From Pedobacter segetis (lineage in GTDB: Bacteria > Bacteroidota > Bacteroidia > Sphingobacteriales > Sphingobacteriaceae), in the NCBI RefSeq assembly GCF_016623585.1, contig NZ_JAEHFY010000004.1:143024-207023 (forward strand): a stretch of 64,000 bases of DNA, in the 5' to 3' direction. Positions within the stretch are counted from its first letter, which is position 1. Each line of letters starts with the position of its first letter. Positions 17,611 to 26,379 of the stretch are shown one piece after another. The notes under the pieces are model-generated. The model was not told the DNA's origin, searched no databases, and worked only from the letters and a program-made list of their open reading frames with translations. A program made the position numbers and the translations under genes.

Positions 17611-17740
17611 AGCCGAAACAGAATTTATGAAAATAAACGGTGGCTATTTTAAGTGGCATTAGGTTAACTAAAAAGGGTATTCTCTAAAACTGGCAGATTT
17701 TAAACTGATTGTTTTAAACTTAAATTAATACCGTAACCAA

Positions 17741-18388
17741 TTAAAAAATATCTTTCCATAAAGAAACTATAAAAGAAAGGTATAAAAAATGCCTTAAAGA
17801 TAACCTTAACCTGCCTAAGGCTTTTCTCATGTGCTGCTCTACGGTGTTTTCAGAGATGTTTAAAACCTTTGAAATTTCTTTATTAGATAAATTTTTCTTC
17901 CTGCTTAGTAGAAACACTTTTTTACATTTTTCTGGTAATAGATCAATAGCTTTCTCTATCTGCTTCTCAAGATCTTGGGTCTCTATCCTCTCTATCAAAG
18001 AATTATCCTCAGCTTTTCCGTTTACAGAAATATAAGCTTCATATTTTTGGTGTACTGCCTGTTTTCTATAATAGTTGAGGATTTGGTTTTTTAAGATCAC
18101 ATATAAAAACGCGAACACAGAGGTTTTATCTTCTAAAGAGTTTTTATGCTGATAAAACTTTAAAAACGAATTTTGCACAAGCTCTTCGGCATCATCTCTA
18201 CTTGGCGTTTTATTAACTGCAATAGCCATCAATTTTAAAACATACCGCTTGTAAAGTTCAGAAAATGCGTTTTCATTACCGCTTTTCCAAAGCAATACAA
18301 GTTCATCGTCTTTATGGTTTTCTAAGATTTCTATAACAAGTTTAATTATTGGTGTGATAAATATGAGGTTTATTAAACTAAAAATCAA
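17741..18388 (-). CDS. ECF RNA polymerase sigma factor (PUL-associated)
   Basis: The protein carries sigma region 2 (AFSELYKRYVLKLMAIA, DAEELVQNSFLKFYQ, FAFLYVILKNQILNYYRK) and region 4 (LPEKCKKVFLLSRKKNLSNKEISKVLNISENTVEQHMRKALGRL). It ends in the hydrophobic tail often seen in the Bacteroidota SusC-linked group. With FecR at 21612 and SusC it should form the surface-signalling switch of the PUL. The frame has no ATG before residue 54: only TTG at 18388, which would add an unusual hydrophobic leader, so the true start is uncertain. It is oriented away from the genes it presumably controls. Confidence 0.88.
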   Translation of the reverse strand: MIFSLINLIFITPIIKLVIEILENHKDDELVLLWKSGNENAFSELYKRYVLKLMAIAVNKTPSRDDAEELVQNSFLKFYQHKNSLEDKTSVFAFLYVILKNQILNYYRKQAVHQKYEAYISVNGKAEDNSLIERIETQDLEKQIEKAIDLLPEKCKKVFLLSRKKNLSNKEISKVLNISENTVEQHMRKALGRLRLSLRHFLYLSFIVSLWKDIF

Positions 18389-18858
18389 ATAGAAGTTAGT
18401 AAATCAACCATTCATAAAAGCCAAATTAAACAAAACAAATTTTCATTTTGCTTAAAAAATTTACTGATGATGGTAATTTTTTAGGTTTTTTAAATTTTTG
18501 CTTTTTGTGAACAAACCTATAATTGGACAACTGAACGGCCATTAAACCTGCACTAATTATCCCTAAAAAAATAACCCGCAACATCAATTATCGATGCGAA
18601 ACCTGTATAATGATGAAACACAAGATAACGGTTAGGGAAGAGTTGTTTGTTATATAAATGAACGCGATACTAAACATAGCTAATTAAGCATCGCAACTAA
18701 CCAATTCATAAAAAACATATTTGTCTTTTTCATGCTAACGAAAACCGTTTTCAAATGCTGTTTTTATTGTTTCAGGTTACCGATCAAAACGTAAGGTGTT
18801 TTTCTGGTTTATCATCACATTTAAAAACATGGTTATTAAAATTTAAAAATTGTATAAG
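18389..18858. promoter_or_regulatory. Divergent 470-bp intergenic region between sigma factor and GH30-like gene
   Basis: I see no open frame and no RNA gene. It separates divergent genes and so should carry both promoters. The one clear signal is the inverted repeat at 18740-18752, listed separately. The stretch 18420-18500 is very AT-rich with T-runs. Confidence 0.4.
18740..18752. promoter_or_regulatory. Operator-like inverted repeat upstream of the GH30-like gene
   Basis: GAAAAC-C-GTTTTC is a perfect 6+1+6 palindrome about 106 bases before the ATG at 18859. LacI-family repressors bind odd or even palindromes of this style around a central CG, and a LacI-type regulator is encoded at 47207-48235, but no link is shown. 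Confidence 0.3.
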
Positions 18859-20334
18859 ATGTACAACAAAAAAATCAAATCTATTATTACCCTGATCTCT
18901 TTAGTAGGGTTGGCAAGTTGCTCTCGTGATAAAACAGGTGCGCCAGCAAAGCCCACAGATCCCGTAATCAATGCCGAAAAGCAAAATCTTGTTCTAAATT
19001 CTGAAGATTACAAACAAGAGTTTCTGGGAGGTGGGGTCTCTATTGGCCTTTTCTTGGGGCATCATTACAGCATGAGCGCTACCGCACAAGACCAAGCTGT
19101 AAGATTGATCGCCAAAGATTGTAATATGCAATACCTGCAAGATTATATTGAGATATACCCGGCCGATGACCCTGAGTATTTTGACAGAAGGGCCAACTAT
19201 ATTAAAGCGGCCAAGGCTTATCAGCCCGATTTAAAGTTTTCTTTAGTAGGCAACAAATTCCCGGCAGATCTGATGCATGACATTGTGGTAAATGGAGAAA
19301 CCTTGCAAGCCCTTAACACAGACGACCCTGCCATATATGATAAAGTAGCGAATTGGTGGTATAAAATGACCGAAGGCTTTTACCAACGTGGTGTGGCAAC
19401 GGATATTTTAAATGTAGTTAACGAGCCAGATCTAGATAGAACTTTTAGAAAAAACCATTATGGATTGGCTGGCGACACTAAAGAAGCCGTTGCCCGTGTT
19501 TTTAAATATGCTGTGCCAAAATATAAAGCCATGCTGGCAAACCCGTCCATTAGTACCTTAAATATGAAAACCCCTTTAATTATGGGGCCAAGTACCATCT
19601 CTCCAGTAGGATGTTTGGATTATATCCAGTATTTCAAAACCAACCACCCCGATGTTTGGAAAGGTATAGACATTGTATCAACCCATCAGTATGAAAATGG
19701 TGGCCGGCCAGAATTGTTCCAAACCATTATGAGCCAAGCAGATGGCAAGCCCATTTACCAATCAGAAACACACGCCTTAATGGGCGATGCCTTAAATTTT
19801 AATGGGGTTTTTATCAGCAAGGCACTTAATGCGGCATTATCTTTATCCAATCTATTTTGTACGGCGGTAAACAATGGCGTAAGTTCTTGGTGGTATTTTG
19901 AAACCAATTACCCTAACGTAGAGGTGCATCCCGGAGGGCTTTTAAGCATCCCTTGGGCGGCGCAAGAGCCAATTCCGTACAAGCATTATTATGCTTTTAA
20001 ACAACTTACATCGGCCCAACCGGCATCTTCCAATGTGATCGGTTATGTTTTAGAGAACAAACCAAATACCCAGGTCATAGCTTTTAGAAAGAAAAACCAG
20101 AACGTTATCTATGCCGATTATTCTAATTACAACACCAAACCTATGAATGTTTCTATAACGGTTAAGGGTACAAACGGCAACCGCAAAATAGCGGGTTATA
20201 CATTAACCACCACCAGCGAACTGGATAATGGCGCATTGCTAAAAGATACTACTTTTGCAAGCCCACAAGATGCTGCCGTAATTTTTACCAAAAACCTATC
20301 GCTCAATACCATAAAACTAAACTTGGCCAATTAA
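18859..20334 (+). CDS. GH30-like glycoside hydrolase lipoprotein
   Basis: This 491-residue protein starts at the ATG at 18859 (a TTG nine bases earlier is less likely). A signal peptide ends in lipobox LAS-Cys21, so the enzyme is probably surface- or outer-membrane-anchored. The body looks like a clan GH-A barrel: FLGGGVSI near residue 55, the putative acid/base in VVNEPD (Glu189) and the putative nucleophile in QSETHA (Glu303), then a small beta domain as in GH30. Likely a retaining glycosidase acting on the PUL substrate. The family call is moderate; GH39 or another GH-A family is possible. Confidence 0.65.
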   Translation: MYNKKIKSIITLISLVGLASCSRDKTGAPAKPTDPVINAEKQNLVLNSEDYKQEFLGGGVSIGLFLGHHYSMSATAQDQAVRLIAKDCNMQYLQDYIEIYPADDPEYFDRRANYIKAAKAYQPDLKFSLVGNKFPADLMHDIVVNGETLQALNTDDPAIYDKVANWWYKMTEGFYQRGVATDILNVVNEPDLDRTFRKNHYGLAGDTKEAVARVFKYAVPKYKAMLANPSISTLNMKTPLIMGPSTISPVGCLDYIQYFKTNHPDVWKGIDIVSTHQYENGGRPELFQTIMSQADGKPIYQSETHALMGDALNFNGVFISKALNAALSLSNLFCTAVNNGVSSWWYFETNYPNVEVHPGGLLSIPWAAQEPIPYKHYYAFKQLTSAQPASSNVIGYVLENKPNTQVIAFRKKNQNVIYADYSNYNTKPMNVSITVKGTNGNRKIAGYTLTTTSELDNGALLKDTTFASPQDAAVIFTKNLSLNTIKLNLAN

Positions 20335-20352
20335 AGGCTTTGATCCTTAATT

Positions 20353-20393
20353 CCCTGTCTTTAAACCAGCAAATGATAAAGACAGGGTTTTTT
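20353..20393 (+). terminator. Rho-independent terminator after the GH30-like gene
   Basis: A 10-bp perfect stem (CCCTGTCTTT at 20353-20362 with AAAGACAGGG at 20378-20387) is followed directly by TTTTTT. It lies 19 bases after the stop codon at 20332-20334. Confidence 0.85.
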
Positions 20394-20413
20394 CTTAAAA
20401 AATAAATCTATTT

Positions 20414-21364
20414 ATGAGAAAGCTCTATATACTTATAATCCTTATTATTTTTTGCTTAAAAACCCATGGGCAACAACTTTATAGCACTACCTATTTAAAA
20501 TTTAACAATATAGAAGTTGACTCTGCTAATCTGGCCGATTATACCAGATATATTTACTACACAGATTCTACTAAAAAAAAGGTCAAAATTATAGAGAAAT
20601 ACAAAAATGGAAACCTCAAACAAACAGGAGAAGTTTCTGAGGCATCGCTACCTTTTCCAAATTATATTGGTGTAGTTAATAATTACTATGATGATGGGAC
20701 ATTAAAATCTGAACTGACCTATTACCGGGGCTCTCTCAAGGGGCCAGCCACTTACTATGCAAAAAATGGCAGTGTATTATCCAAAGGCGAATATGTTAAC
20801 CACTATACAAAATCTTACTTTAAAGCACATCAGCTTTATAACACTAAAAATGAAAACATTTTAGACCAGTATGGTAACGGAATATTATATACCGAACAAA
20901 ATTTTACTACCTACCACGGAGCATATAAAAATGGTTTTAAGGATGGAAAGTGGAAAATTGTAGATAAAAGGTATAAAAATGAGTATGATGAGGTTTACAA
21001 AAACGGGAAACTTAAAGGCGGTAGCTGCACCGATGTAAATGGTAATAAAAGAACCTATGATTACATTCAAACCTATCCTTATTTCGATGGGGCGCAAAAT
21101 ATGAAAGACTTTGGAGAAAACAGCTGGGAACCTATAAGTGTTATCATGAAATCTAATGATTTAGAGGGTGCTGTTGCTTACAGCTTTGATATTGACAAGT
21201 ATGGGAGGCTAAGTAATTTTAAGCTGCTAAAATCACTTTCAGAATATAGTGATAAAAAAGCTTTAGACTATATTAAACGTCAAAAGTGGCATCCCGCTAG
21301 TTACATGGGTATAACCACAGAAACTCATGGGTTTATATTTACCATTAGTTATAGGGCAGATTAA
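20414..21364 (+). CDS. Secreted MORN-like repeat protein with TonB-C-like end
   Basis: This 316-residue protein has a signal peptide (LYILIILIIFCLKTHGQQ). Several MORN/YwqK-type repeats follow (YYDDGTLKSELTYYRGSLKGPATYY, ENGSVLSKGEY-like, GAYKNGFKDGKWKIV). The last 80 or so residues (AYSFDIDKYGRLSNFKLLKSLSEYSDKKALDYIKRQKWHPA) resemble the TonB C-terminal fold. It lies between the GH30-like gene and fecR behind a terminator, so it is probably transcribed separately. Proteins of this kind are common in Bacteroidota envelopes; their role is unknown. Confidence 0.7.
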   Translation: MRKLYILIILIIFCLKTHGQQLYSTTYLKFNNIEVDSANLADYTRYIYYTDSTKKKVKIIEKYKNGNLKQTGEVSEASLPFPNYIGVVNNYYDDGTLKSELTYYRGSLKGPATYYAKNGSVLSKGEYVNHYTKSYFKAHQLYNTKNENILDQYGNGILYTEQNFTTYHGAYKNGFKDGKWKIVDKRYKNEYDEVYKNGKLKGGSCTDVNGNKRTYDYIQTYPYFDGAQNMKDFGENSWEPISVIMKSNDLEGAVAYSFDIDKYGRLSNFKLLKSLSEYSDKKALDYIKRQKWHPASYMGITTETHGFIFTISYRAD

Positions 21365-21520
21365 TGTTTTTTATCCGCAAAGCCTATCAAGCCTTAATAA
21401 AATCTAATCATAATCAATTAATTATTTTAGATATGGAACATTAGAAATCCTTTAGCTTAGGGGATGGGGCGGCTAATTTTTTAAGAAATTTTAAAATTTC
21501 CAATAAAAAATAAAATTGGA

Positions 21521-21550
21521 GTAACGGTTTTGTCTTTTAAGATTGTCTTA
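21521..21550 (+). promoter_or_regulatory. ECF-type promoter-like element upstream of fecR
   Basis: GTAAC (21521-21525), an 18-base spacer and TGTCTTA (21544-21550) lie 61 bases before the fecR ATG. The arrangement matches an ECF sigma promoter and would let the sigma factor at 17741-18388 drive fecR-susCD. Confidence 0.45.
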
Positions 21551-21611
21551 CTTTTAGAGACGCTCAATTTCTTATTAAAGGGCCTCCTAAACCAATTATC
21601 AAAACAAGAAA

Positions 21612-22763
21612 ATGCAAAAAGAATATCTAAGCCATCTTTTAGATTTATATAGTAAAGGAGAATTGTCTAAAGAGCAAGCAGAAGATCTGGATAATTGGTT
21701 CCACTCCTTAGATTATGCCCATACCAATATCGATGCTATCATTAAAGAAGCCGGCAGCAAGAGTAATTTGATCAATCAGCTTTATCAAGATTTTGAAAAC
21801 TATCATCACCAAAAAAGAGCTAACGTTTTTAGCCTTAGAAATATTTCTATTGCCGCTAGCGTTTTAATAGCCATTTCTTTTGGGATATATTTTTACGCCA
21901 TAAACAAAACCCCAATAATTGCCAAAAAAGAACTGGCAAAGATCCAACCTCAAATCATAAAACCGGGGGGCAACAAGGCAATCCTTACCCTATCTAACGG
22001 AAAGCAAATTGATTTAGATGATCAGGTTAAAGGAGAGCTTATCCAACAAAAAGGGATAAAAATCACCAAAACAAAAGATGGCCAGTTATTGTATCAAACG
22101 GTTGCCTCAAACTCTGCGGAAGATATAGGTACAAATACCATATACACTCCTAGAGGAGGACAGTACCAAGTTATTTTAGAAGATGGCACACACGTTTGGT
22201 TAAATGCCGCTTCAACCTTAAAATATCCTACAAAATTTACGGGCAACAAAAGGGAAGTAGAGTTAAGTGGCGAAGCTTATTTTGAAGTTGCGCATAATGC
22301 CAATGCCCCGTTTAGGGTTAAAACCAAAGATCAAACCTTAACTGTTTTGGGCACCCATTTTAATGTAAACAGCTATGATGATGAAGATTTTGTTAAAACC
22401 ACCTTATTGCAAGGTAGCGTAAAAGTGGTAAGCGTTAAAAACAATCAATCTAAAATGTTAACGCCAGGGCAGCAGTCGGTGTTAGAAAACAACCAATTAA
22501 ATGTAAAGTTAGCCGATGTTAAAAACGTTATTGCCTGGAAAAACGGGTATTTTAGGTTTAACGATGAAGATATTCACGTTATCATGAACCAAATTGCCAG
22601 ATGGTACGATGTTGATATAGCCTACAATGGGAACTTTAACGATATGCGTTTTGGGGGATACATATCTAGAGATAAAAGCATTAATGAAATTCTCAATTTA
22701 ATGCAAGTAACAAAAAGTATCAGATTTAATATAGAAGGGAGGAAGGTTATTGTCATGAAATAA
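21612..22763 (+). CDS. FecR-family anti-sigma factor
   Basis: This 383-residue protein has a cytosolic N-terminal part (residues 1-75), one membrane helix (ISIAASVLIAISFGIYFYAI, about 77-96), a FecR domain (TPRGGQYQVILEDGTHVWLNA, LSGEAYFEVAHN, VLGTHFNVNSY) and a C-terminal DUF4974 region (FRFNDEDIHVIMNQIARWYDVDI). It holds the ECF sigma factor inactive until the SusC STN domain signals substrate. Normally it is next to the sigma gene; here three kilobases and two other genes intervene. Confidence 0.92.
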   Translation: MQKEYLSHLLDLYSKGELSKEQAEDLDNWFHSLDYAHTNIDAIIKEAGSKSNLINQLYQDFENYHHQKRANVFSLRNISIAASVLIAISFGIYFYAINKTPIIAKKELAKIQPQIIKPGGNKAILTLSNGKQIDLDDQVKGELIQQKGIKITKTKDGQLLYQTVASNSAEDIGTNTIYTPRGGQYQVILEDGTHVWLNAASTLKYPTKFTGNKREVELSGEAYFEVAHNANAPFRVKTKDQTLTVLGTHFNVNSYDDEDFVKTTLLQGSVKVVSVKNNQSKMLTPGQQSVLENNQLNVKLADVKNVIAWKNGYFRFNDEDIHVIMNQIARWYDVDIAYNGNFNDMRFGGYISRDKSINEILNLMQVTKSIRFNIEGRKVIVMK

Positions 22764-22806
22764 AATTACCAAGAATTTTAAAATGACAATAAATCAGGGA
22801 CGCTAC

Positions 22807-22838
22807 CAACGCCCCCGATTTTAGCCTTAAAGGCGTTG
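22807..22838 (+). terminator. Possible attenuating hairpin between fecR and susC
   Basis: CAACGCC (22807-22813) can pair with GGCGTTG (22832-22838), followed by TCAGGTTTTTAAT. The stem is short, the loop is 18 bases and the T-run is offset, so this is a weak candidate for partial termination before susC. Confidence 0.35.
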
Positions 22839-22880
22839 TCAGGTTTTTAATCTATTCACCAATTAATCCTAACTAATCAA

Positions 22881-25800
22881 ATGTATAAAAATTATTTTGC
22901 AAGTAAGTGCGATACTGTTTGTCGTGACCTAACCAAATTGTTTCTCGCTATGAAATTGATAGCCGTTTTAATGTTTGTTAGCATTTTACAAGTCAGCGCT
23001 AATTCATACGCACAAAACGTTAACCTAAACGTCAAAAACGCTTCTTTAAAAGAAGTTTTCCGATTATTGACAGACCAAACCGAATACGAGTTTATTTATA
23101 ACTCATCTATGCTGCAAAACACTAATAAAATAAGTATTGTAGCTAAAAATGAACCATTTTTAAACGTACTCAAAAAGTGTTTTTTAGATCAACCCGTTAG
23201 TTTCTTGATAAAAAACAACACCATTGTTATTACCAAACCAGAACAAGGCTTGGCCGTTAATGATAAAGTTGTACAAAACACCATCAGCGGTACGGTAATC
23301 TCTTCTGACGATGGAAAACCATTGCCCGGTGTTTCTGTAAAGGTAAAAGGCGTAAATAAAAATGCCATTACTGATATTAACGGTAATTTTAAGATTGAAG
23401 CAGATATAAACCAAACATTGGTTTTTAGCTATGTAGGTTTTGAAAATCAAGAGGTGCTGATAAAAAGCCTAGACCCAATTAAAGTTTCTCTAAAAGTATC
23501 TGTAAAATCTTTATCAGATGTGGTTGTAATAGGCTACGGTACCCGTAAAAAAGAAGATTTATCTGGAGCGGTAACCCAAGTAACCGCAAAAGAAATAACC
23601 AAACAGCCCGTAACCTCGTTTGATCAGGCTTTGCAAGGTTTAGTGCCAGGCGTAACCATAAGAGAAGGTACTGGTGCACCGGGTGCTGGCCCAGAAATAT
23701 TGGTAAGGGGGATCAACACCTTTGGTAATAATAAACCATTGATCGTAATAGATGACGTGATCTATGAAGGTTACAACGATCAAAACAATAATCCCTTAGC
23801 TTTATTGAACCCCGAAGATATTGAAAGTATTTCTGTACTTAAAGATGCGGCAAGTAAATCTATTTATGGTTCTAGGGCTACCGCAGGTGTTATTCTGGTA
23901 ACCACTAAAAAAGGGATGATTGGCAAACCTAAAATAAATTACTCATTTAGTGGTGGTTTTTCTAATTACATGAAATTTGAAAAACCCAAGGTTTTAAACG
24001 CTACTGAATTGGCACAATTTAGAAGAGAAGCAACAATCGATAGGATCCGTTTTACTAACCCTGCCTATGCAGACCCAAATACAACCGTACCAGAATCTCT
24101 TATCCCCACAGAGTTCCAAAACCCATCGCAATATGGCGTAGGTACAGATTGGTTTGATGAAGTAACCAGAACGGCTTATCAACAAAACCAAAACTTGAGC
24201 GTAAACGGAGGTACAGAAAACGTGAAATATTACGTAAGCGGGAACTATCTAAACCAAGATGGTATCGTTATAGGTAACGATATCAAAAGGTACTCTTTTC
24301 GCTCTAACGTAGATTTTAAGATTTCCCCAAAATGGAATTTCGGTTTAAACGTTGCACCATCCAGAACCTTGGCCAACCGCCCAGCAGATGACCCTAGCGC
24401 TGGCCAGTTTAGTGCTTATTCTACCATTACTTCTACCTATTGGATAAGTCCAGAGGCAAAAGTAAAAGACGCAAACGGTAATTTTGTATATACCACTCAA
24501 TCTCCGCTTTTGGTAAGCTGGACGGCTAACCCCGTTTATCAAATAGAAGCAGAAACAGAAAAAAGATTGAACAATCAATTGGCATTTGGTTCTTATCTAG
24601 AATTTAAGCCCATTAAAAATTTAAGCTTTAAAACAAAAATATCTTATAGTAACAACCTTAGTAGAACAGAAGCTTTCTCACCTAGTACGGTTGCTGGCGA
24701 TGGTTTAAACCCAACGGTACCACGCTTAATAGGTGCTACGGCAGCTCAATTCTCCCAAGATTTTAGCAATATCATTAGCGATAACTTGGTTACTTACAGC
24801 TTTAATAAAAATAAGCACCAATTAGATTTATTGGGAGGTTTAACTTATCAGGATACCAAGTTAACTGTAACTTCAATAAATGCCCAACGCCTGTTAGACG
24901 AGAATTTAACGCAACCTTCTTTCAGTAACGTAGATAAATCTACCGTTGGTAATTTCTCTGGGGGCGAATCATTCGGAGAAAACAACATCATTTCTTATAT
25001 CTCAAGGGCCAATTATATCTATAACAACAGATATTATGTAAATGCTACGGCCAGATATGATATATCTTCAAAATTTGGTAGAAATGTGCAAGGTGGTTTT
25101 TTCCCGGCAGCTTCGGTAGCTTGGAGGGCAACGGAAGAAGAATTTGTTAAAAACCTAAATATAAAATGGTTAAATGATTTAAGGTTTGAAGTTGGTTACG
25201 GGATTACCGGAAGTACCCAGGGTAACGGCATCGGAAATTATAGTTATTTAGGTTCTGTAGGGCAGTCTAACTATATTTTTGGAGGCGTATCTACTTTAGG
25301 GAATACCCTTACAGGCTTACCAAACCCCGATCTAACATGGGAAGAAAGTAAACAACTAGATTTGGGCATAAATGCTGATCTATTGAAAGGTAGGGTTAGT
25401 TTGGCCTTCAATATGTACAAACAAAATACATCGGGTTTATTGGCTTCTGTACCTTTACCATTAATTACAGGTTTTGGTGGTGTTGGGGGTAATTTAGGCG
25501 AAGTTCAAAACAAAGGTTTTGAAGCAGATATTCAGGCTATACCTGTAAAAACAAAGAACTTTAGTTGGACAACCGGCCTAAACTTCTCTAGGTACAAAAA
25601 TAAGATCATCAGCTTACCTAACGGAACATTTTATAGTGCAAATGCGGGTAATGGTACCCAAATAGCAAAATCAGAAGTGGGGCAACCTGTTGGGATGTAT
25701 ATTGGCTTAAAAGTATTGGGCTTATTTACCGCAGCAGATATTGCAGACCCCAATGTACCTAAATATCCTGGTGCGGCAGTGGGTACAATCAAATACCTAG

Positions 25801-26369
25801 ACGGAAACGGAAATGGGAAGTTGGAGGTAGCGGCAGACTACGTAACCTTGGCAAACCCACACCCAGATTTGATGTTCGGTTGGAACAACCAGTTCAACTA
25901 TAAAAAGTTTAACCTCAGGACTATTTTCGCAGGGCAATTAGGTGGTGCTATTTATGATCTTCGTAAAGAAATCATGTATAATTTAGATGGTAACTTTAAC
26001 GTAAGCAGGGATGTTTTAGAAAGATACAGGCCCGGTGATGATCCAAGCACTAAGAAATATGCCACTAGCGCTACTGCTACCAATTATTTCAGGTTTCCGA
26101 ATAGCCAAAAAGTATTTGATGGCACTTACATAGCTTTAAAGAACTTAACCTTTGGTTATGATATAACAACCCTAACTAATTTCAAAAAGAAAATATTAGA
26201 TAAGGCAGAAGTCTTTGTTAGCGCAAGAAACGTGTTTTATATTGCCGCCTACAAAGAGGGCAACCCAGAGATCAGAAGATCTAACGATGGTAGTGCGGTT
26301 AGGAGCGTAAACTATGGTAGTTACCCTATCTCTACAACTTTCTTATTTGGCCTAAATGTTTCCTTTTAA
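22881..26369 (+). CDS. susC: SusC/RagA-family TonB-dependent transporter with STN domain
   Basis: This 1162-residue protein has a signal peptide ending near SANSYAQ. An STN signalling domain follows (about residues 50-125: LKEVFRLLTDQTEYEFIYN), then a carboxypeptidase-regulatory-like domain (ISGTVISSDDGKPLPGVSVKV), a TonB-box region (DVVVIGYGT), a plug (PVTSFDQALQGLVPGV, ILVRG, VLKDAASKSIYGSRA) and a long beta-barrel. It imports oligosaccharides across the outer membrane with the SusD partner. The STN domain marks it as the sensor for the FecR/sigma pair. Length and domain order are normal. Confidence 0.95.
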   Translation: MYKNYFASKCDTVCRDLTKLFLAMKLIAVLMFVSILQVSANSYAQNVNLNVKNASLKEVFRLLTDQTEYEFIYNSSMLQNTNKISIVAKNEPFLNVLKKCFLDQPVSFLIKNNTIVITKPEQGLAVNDKVVQNTISGTVISSDDGKPLPGVSVKVKGVNKNAITDINGNFKIEADINQTLVFSYVGFENQEVLIKSLDPIKVSLKVSVKSLSDVVVIGYGTRKKEDLSGAVTQVTAKEITKQPVTSFDQALQGLVPGVTIREGTGAPGAGPEILVRGINTFGNNKPLIVIDDVIYEGYNDQNNNPLALLNPEDIESISVLKDAASKSIYGSRATAGVILVTTKKGMIGKPKINYSFSGGFSNYMKFEKPKVLNATELAQFRREATIDRIRFTNPAYADPNTTVPESLIPTEFQNPSQYGVGTDWFDEVTRTAYQQNQNLSVNGGTENVKYYVSGNYLNQDGIVIGNDIKRYSFRSNVDFKISPKWNFGLNVAPSRTLANRPADDPSAGQFSAYSTITSTYWISPEAKVKDANGNFVYTTQSPLLVSWTANPVYQIEAETEKRLNNQLAFGSYLEFKPIKNLSFKTKISYSNNLSRTEAFSPSTVAGDGLNPTVPRLIGATAAQFSQDFSNIISDNLVTYSFNKNKHQLDLLGGLTYQDTKLTVTSINAQRLLDENLTQPSFSNVDKSTVGNFSGGESFGENNIISYISRANYIYNNRYYVNATARYDISSKFGRNVQGGFFPAASVAWRATEEEFVKNLNIKWLNDLRFEVGYGITGSTQGNGIGNYSYLGSVGQSNYIFGGVSTLGNTLTGLPNPDLTWEESKQLDLGINADLLKGRVSLAFNMYKQNTSGLLASVPLPLITGFGGVGGNLGEVQNKGFEADIQAIPVKTKNFSWTTGLNFSRYKNKIISLPNGTFYSANAGNGTQIAKSEVGQPVGMYIGLKVLGLFTAADIADPNVPKYPGAAVGTIKYLDGNGNGKLEVAADYVTLANPHPDLMFGWNNQFNYKKFNLRTIFAGQLGGAIYDLRKEIMYNLDGNFNVSRDVLERYRPGDDPSTKKYATSATATNYFRFPNSQKVFDGTYIALKNLTFGYDITTLTNFKKKILDKAEVFVSARNVFYIAAYKEGNPEIRRSNDGSAVRSVNYGSYPISTTFLFGLNVSF

Positions 26370-26379
26370 ATTTAAAACA

